DNA of 64,000 nt. Origin: Talpa occidentalis. Its lineage: Eukaryota; Chordata; Mammalia; Eulipotyphla; Talpidae. The translations under genes and the position numbers were made by a program. Positions 59,596 to 64,000 of this stretch are shown here, in pieces. The notes beneath the pieces are model-generated. The model searched no databases and had not been told where the DNA came from. It saw nothing but the letters and a program-made list of their open reading frames with translations. Within the stretch, counting starts at the first letter, position 1; each line of letters starts with the position of its first letter. The stretch lies in NCBI RefSeq assembly GCF_014898055.3, contig NW_023600993.1:1302001-1366000 (forward strand), in the 5' to 3' direction.

Positions 59596-59610
59596 GGCGC
59601 CCCCTCGCGG
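59596..59610 (-). promoter_or_regulatory. Candidate CTCF core motif, minus strand
   Basis: On the minus strand the sequence reads CCGCGAGGGGGCGCC, a close match to the CCGCGNGGNGGCAG / AGGGGGCGC type core. It faces the plus-strand candidate at 53562. Motif only. Confidence 0.4.
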
Positions 59611-59619
59611 GGTGTGGGG

Positions 59620-62600
59620 GGGGGGGCCTGAGAGCTGACAGGAAGACATTCCAGAGGGCACGTGCCGTCCCTGCTTTCCAGTGCAAAGGTTCGAGGGCCA
59701 GGAAAGAGAATTTCAGAGGGGAAGTGCCGTTGCCTCTTTTTGACCAGCGACTTTCATGTGGCTGGTTTCAGGGGGTTGTGTGAGTCGGGAAGACCTTCTA
59801 AGTTGTCCCGGTGACACTGCATCTTCCACGCGAGTGACCGTTAGCGTCAGCCACTTGTGCTGAGGCTGGACAGAGTCGGAGAGGCCGACCTGCTAACAGC
59901 GAGAGGCTCGTGCTGGCAAGAGCAGGTGGCACTGAGGCTGGTCTGTGCCCGCCAGTGTAAGCCCAGATGGGCTCAGGGGGGCGCGCTGATGCCCCCACCC
60001 TACAGGGAGGCCAGGAAGGGCTGCGGTCTATCTCAGGGTCACAGCGCCGAGGCCTGCCCCGCCACCACGTCCTGCTGTCCCTTCTGTGAGTCCCAGCCGA
60101 CCTGTGCCCCAAGCCCCAGGCCCAGGGGCCTTGGCACCGTCCTTTATTTCGTTATAGACATTTCCAGTAAATTACCTGCTTCATTTCATTTCATGCCGCC
60201 AGGGGACCCGAGTGTGGGTGCAGCTCTCAGGTCTCACCTGTGCTGAGCCCAGACAGGGCAGCAGCTGGCCGCTTGGGACCTCATTTTATAACGAATCCTG
60301 CACTTTGCCTGCTGGAGCGCAGGCAGGTTTCTCGGACTGGAACCCCAAGGAAGGTCAGCCTCGAGTGGTGACCCCTGGGAAAAGTGTGTTTTCTGCGGAC
60401 ACCGCGCGTGCACAGAGCCGGCGTCGGGGCTCACGGCAGTGCTGGTGTCTGAGAGTCTGAGACGCTGCGCTGTCGAGAGTGCGGCCTGCTGGGAAGCCAC
60501 AGGCTGTGCCGGGGGAGGCGCTCCTCAGCCCCTAGGAGAGCGAGCACCATCGGCGCCTTCCCGGAGGGCAGGGCGGGGCGAGCCTGCGGGGTCTCGGGCT
60601 CCCCTCCCCATGAGGGGCTTGCAGCGTCCATACTCAAGTCCCAGCTGTGCCCGGACAGTCCCCAGTGGCCAAGCAAAGGGCACGTCCGTTCCCTTACCCC
60701 GTAAGGCTTCTCACAGCCCCTGTCCCTGCGCCGCCTCTGCTGGTCCTTCTCCTCCGACACAGTGACGCGCCGAGGCGGCCCCAGCCTGCGTGGACACTCG
60801 GCATCCAGCGCAGAAACGCATGTCTCGGGCTGCGGCTCTTGTCCCGATAGATGGGACCCCTGAGGTCGCCCGGCATGGCTGAAAGACCCCATTTTCTGCT
60901 CCTTCGGGCGTGAGCTCGTGCTTCTGTCTGCCCCTTGTTGGCTCTTAGGATAACATGACAACTTGATGCAGAGTCTCTGGACTTTGTAATCCTCTATTCA
61001 CTCGTGTGCACAGAGGTTACATTTCTTCCCCAGCGCCCCTCCTGTGACGGTCTCTGTGAAGAGTGACCCCCCTCCCCATGGGCAGCATCTCACATCCAGC
61101 ACTTGCTGCCTCTCCAAGGTAGAAGACGTGGCTTATGAAAGACAAAACTGCAGTAGTTACTGAACACGTTTTTTTAAAAAAAGGAAGTCACGAGTCTGCA
61201 GGGCTTCGGGAGGACGGACGGAGGTCGGGGGCATGGGATGCGGCCACGCGCTTACCTCCAGCAGGTGTTTCCTGTTCAGGGAGACGAGGCAGCAGCGGGT
61301 GGGAGTTTTGCTCGCGCTCCCCACAGGGAGGAGGGCGTTTCTGCTGTGAATATACTCACGTCCTATAGCTAGCTCGCCACCTTGAGGGGTGCCGGGCCCT
61401 GTCCTCTGGCAGACGTGTTCTTTACTGAGTTGCTTCAGGCCTGTCTTAACCCTGCCAGCCAGCGGTGCCTGCCTGGGCGGTCACAACCATTGCGTGTAGC
61501 GGATCAGGAAGGTGGATGCAAAACCCCAGTCACTGGAAGTCCCGAGGTCAAGGTGGAATGACGCTGAGCCGCTGTCTCGGGGCTGGGTCCTGCCTCCGGA
61601 GGCGCTGCTGGCGGGTATAGGACTCAGCAGCCACTCTTGCATCCTCAGGTGGGAGAACCAGGGCATGGTTTTCTCAAGGCCACCATGGCAGGTGCACGAT
61701 CAGGCCCTGTCAGAGCAAAGTGAGCATCACAGTCATCTCATCCCACCCTGTGCCTTTGAAGACAAGGGACAGGCAGCCCAGAAGGCCAGGCCTCCAGAGG
61801 GGCTGCCCCAGCCTGGCGGTGCTCACTGCAGCCCGCATGTGGGCTCCCAGCCGTCCAAGCACCGTTCCAAGCTCATCTGTGTTTTGATTTCATGGCTGTG
61901 GGTGCCGAGGCCCGGGGCCAGTTAAATCAGTTCATTACATCGCGCCACCAAACGGTTTCTCCTAAGCAGAGCCAAGAGCTGAATCCTTCTAGCTCCGTCT
62001 CGCCAGCCTAAGCCAACAAAGGAGATACACTCAGCGTGGCTTACCGCATCGCCACGCGCCTCCCCCTGCTCTGAATGTGGTCTCGTGGCGGGGAGGTGAG
62101 CCTCCCAGGCGGCCCCGAGTGCCGGCAGCCTCTGGCAGGGCATTCCAGAAGCTCATCAGGCTGGGATGCAACTGGACCGTGTGAGTTATGCACGGAGGAC
62201 CAAGATGAAACACTGCAGAGTTTCCAGACAGATTTTGCAATATTTACATTTGTCAAGGTCAGCTTTTCCACACTATGCCCCGTGAATCACTCACCACTCG
62301 AGCGTGTGCTCACGTGAGTCGCTTCTCACGAATGTCTCGTGTGACCCAGGGCTGCTGAGTCCTGGCTGCAGTGACCGTCACGCCGGGTCGTCAGGCCACG
62401 GCAGCTCTGAGCAGACTTCTGGGGCAAAATTCTCTGATTTCTAAACCGGTGAGTCTTGTCTTGCTCACCCAGAAATAGAGCCCCGTTTCCGCGTGAGCAG
62501 GCCTGCAGCTTGGCACGGAGGCCGCCTTCTGTGCCTCTGTCCCCTCTTGAAGTAGCCTGGGTTTCCCGTCAGTTGGCATTGAGATTTATAAAAACTTGGG

Positions 62601-64000
62601 GAAGTGTTATTCATAATAAGAGACTTTTAATTGCAAAGCTGGCAGCGCCGTGTTCCGGGCAGCCCCGCCATGCGTGAGCTGTGTCTGTGCAGCCGCGTGG
62701 CCGGTGTTCCGCAGCTCACCCCTCGGCGACGCCTGCTGCAGTGTCGGCCCAACACATGTCCCGGGAAGACATTTGTTGTTTCACATTTAAAATCTCATCC
62801 GAGAGATGCTCCAGGTTTTCCTGGAACGGCACAAATATCACAGTGATGCATTATTTAGTAGCCAGCTCGCTCTGCAAAGGTCGAGTTTGTGGATCCAGAA
62901 CTCGGCACTTAGCATGCAACAACACACACAGATCTGTTGTTACGGGACTAGAGCGTGATGCGTGAGACCAGCTTCCTCTGCAGGAAAGACGCCTCTTTCC
63001 CCTCACCACGTGACTTGTCAGTGGGTTTGGCCTCGTTAATATTTAATCGTCTTTTTAATCTGCATGTCAGATTTCACTGCAGCCTGCTCTTGGGGACGTT
63101 TTCCTTTGAAATACCAAGAACACCCATTCTTCACCCTCCCATCAAAACAAGGGCTCTCTCGAGGGCACCTGCTTGCATTTCATCTCCAAGGACATAATTA
63201 TTTTGTGTTTTTCCAGAGTTCCTCAAGGGACTGGTGACGTGTGACTCCCTTTGTGCAGGCCTCCATGGGCCCACAGAAGGCCTGAGTGTTGCAGAGACCA
63301 ACCCGGGGGCCTCGCCTCGTTCCCGGGGACTGCCTGCCCTCAGCCCGGTCGGGCACAGCCCCGCTCTGTCATTAGCATGGCACTCAGGCTGACGCTGTGC
63401 AGGTTGATTGTTTCGATGTTTTCGTGAGCTGAAGTCGTCCGGGGAATGGTGTCGTTTCTGCTGGTGTGTTTTAAGCATTTAAATTCATTTTCAGCCTCGT
63501 GATGGAATAAGTCAGGACAGGGAGTAGAATACGCACAGCCCTCTGCATTTCCAGTGTGATCCTATAGGCCCATAGCCACGGGAGGAACTTAGCGTCAACA
63601 CATCCGGGAACTGACCTGAGAGACCGAGCGTGGCATCTCTGCAGCCAGCCGCGCTCTGTCGCGCATCAGTGCTTCTGGTTTCCTGGTCACATGGGGAACA
63701 GTAGATGAGATGAGGTGTCACATAAAGATGAGGTGTCACATAACAGACCAGAGCACCTAGCGAGGCTGCGTAGGCTGAGAACCAGCCCCACCCACTGCGC
63801 TACCTGTTGGCCAGCGTCGGTCCGTGATGTGCCAGCACTCTAAGGAGAGCACAGTAGGGCTGCACCTCATTCCCACGTGAGCCCTCTTTTCGCACAGCAT
63901 CTTAGGGTACAGGCAGCCTTGCATCTCCTGCAGGTAAAATACCTGGATGGGACTCACGGGTTTGCCTCTCGAGTGCCGGCCTTGAGTGGGAGTCGGGCCG
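59620..64000. other. Mixed intron to the window end, no gene recognised
   Basis: GC-rich to 62560. AT-richer patches at 62570-62650 and 62760-62880 (TTCACATTTAAAATCTC, GATGCATTATTTAGTAG) may be conserved. A short repeat lies at 63708-63742. No exon, RNA gene or named transposon. Confidence 0.35.
63708..63742. repeat. 18-bp tandem duplication
   Basis: AGATGAGGTGTCACATA occurs at 63708-63724 and 63726-63742, period 18. Confidence 0.8.

Larger units (their letters stand above)
28570..64000 (+). other. First coding intron of CNTN4 (5' part; its end is outside the window)
   Basis: From the donor at 28570 to the window end I find no stretch encoding the expected start of the mature protein or any Ig-domain hallmarks (Cys-x-x-Trp-type framing with the usual YxC motif) between splice sites. 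In human this intron is, as I remember, well over 100 kb, so the lack of the next exon is expected. It holds seven SINEs, several MIR fragments, microsatellites, CpG-rich blocks and AT-rich islands, listed separately. Confidence 0.6.

Overview
The window is nuclear DNA from a placental mammal. It is dominated by GC-rich, CpG-rich non-coding sequence with ten copies of one tRNA-derived SINE, decayed L1 and MIR fragments, microsatellites and AT-rich islands. The SINE has a tRNA-like head with A and B boxes, a lineage-specific body and a TAAA- or AATC-type tail. It is not Alu, B1/B2, the equid ERE family or the VES bat SINE as I remember them. A laurasiatherian host is likely, and a rhinolophoid bat or a mole are only guesses; I cannot name the species from the sequence.

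One protein-coding segment can be supported. At 28426-28569 (+) a short exon has a good polypyrimidine tract and AG acceptor in front and a GTACAG donor behind. It carries an ATG (28515) and 18 codons, MRLPWELLVLQSFVSCLA, ending in phase 1. I recognise this as the signal-peptide exon of contactin-4 (CNTN4), a GPI-anchored immunoglobulin/fibronectin-III neural adhesion protein. The rest of the window is then read as the intron upstream (1-28425, which may still hide non-coding 5' exons) and the large first coding intron downstream (28570-64000). No Ig-domain exon is seen.

Layout: 1-15.9 kb is GC-rich intron with one L1 3' end (about 3.84-4.48 kb). 15.9-22.1 kb is a retroelement cluster (four SINEs, L1 remnants). 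23.2-24.2 kb is a CpG-rich block with a perfect GGGC-type G-quadruplex run. 26.56-26.76 kb is an AT-rich, homeobox-motif-rich element that looks conserved, and 28.4-28.6 kb is the CNTN4 exon. 28.6-44 kb is intron with MIR fragments, a CA repeat, a TG repeat, three SINEs and several AT-rich islands. 44.3-44.9 kb is the densest CpG island, followed by a SINE that consists only of the tRNA head plus poly(A). 47.1-47.9 kb has a 26-bp tandem repeat and an AT-rich, possibly conserved block. 50.3-52.8 kb has two SINEs and a MIR. 54.7-54.93 kb is the best regulatory-element candidate (octamer plus homeodomain cores). 55-64 kb is GC-rich sequence with little that can be named.

Nearly all long open frames here come from high GC content (few stop codons) or run through SINEs; I call none of them genes. 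Nothing suggests a prokaryotic island, virus, CRISPR array or new enzymatic system. The interesting content is regulatory and compositional.
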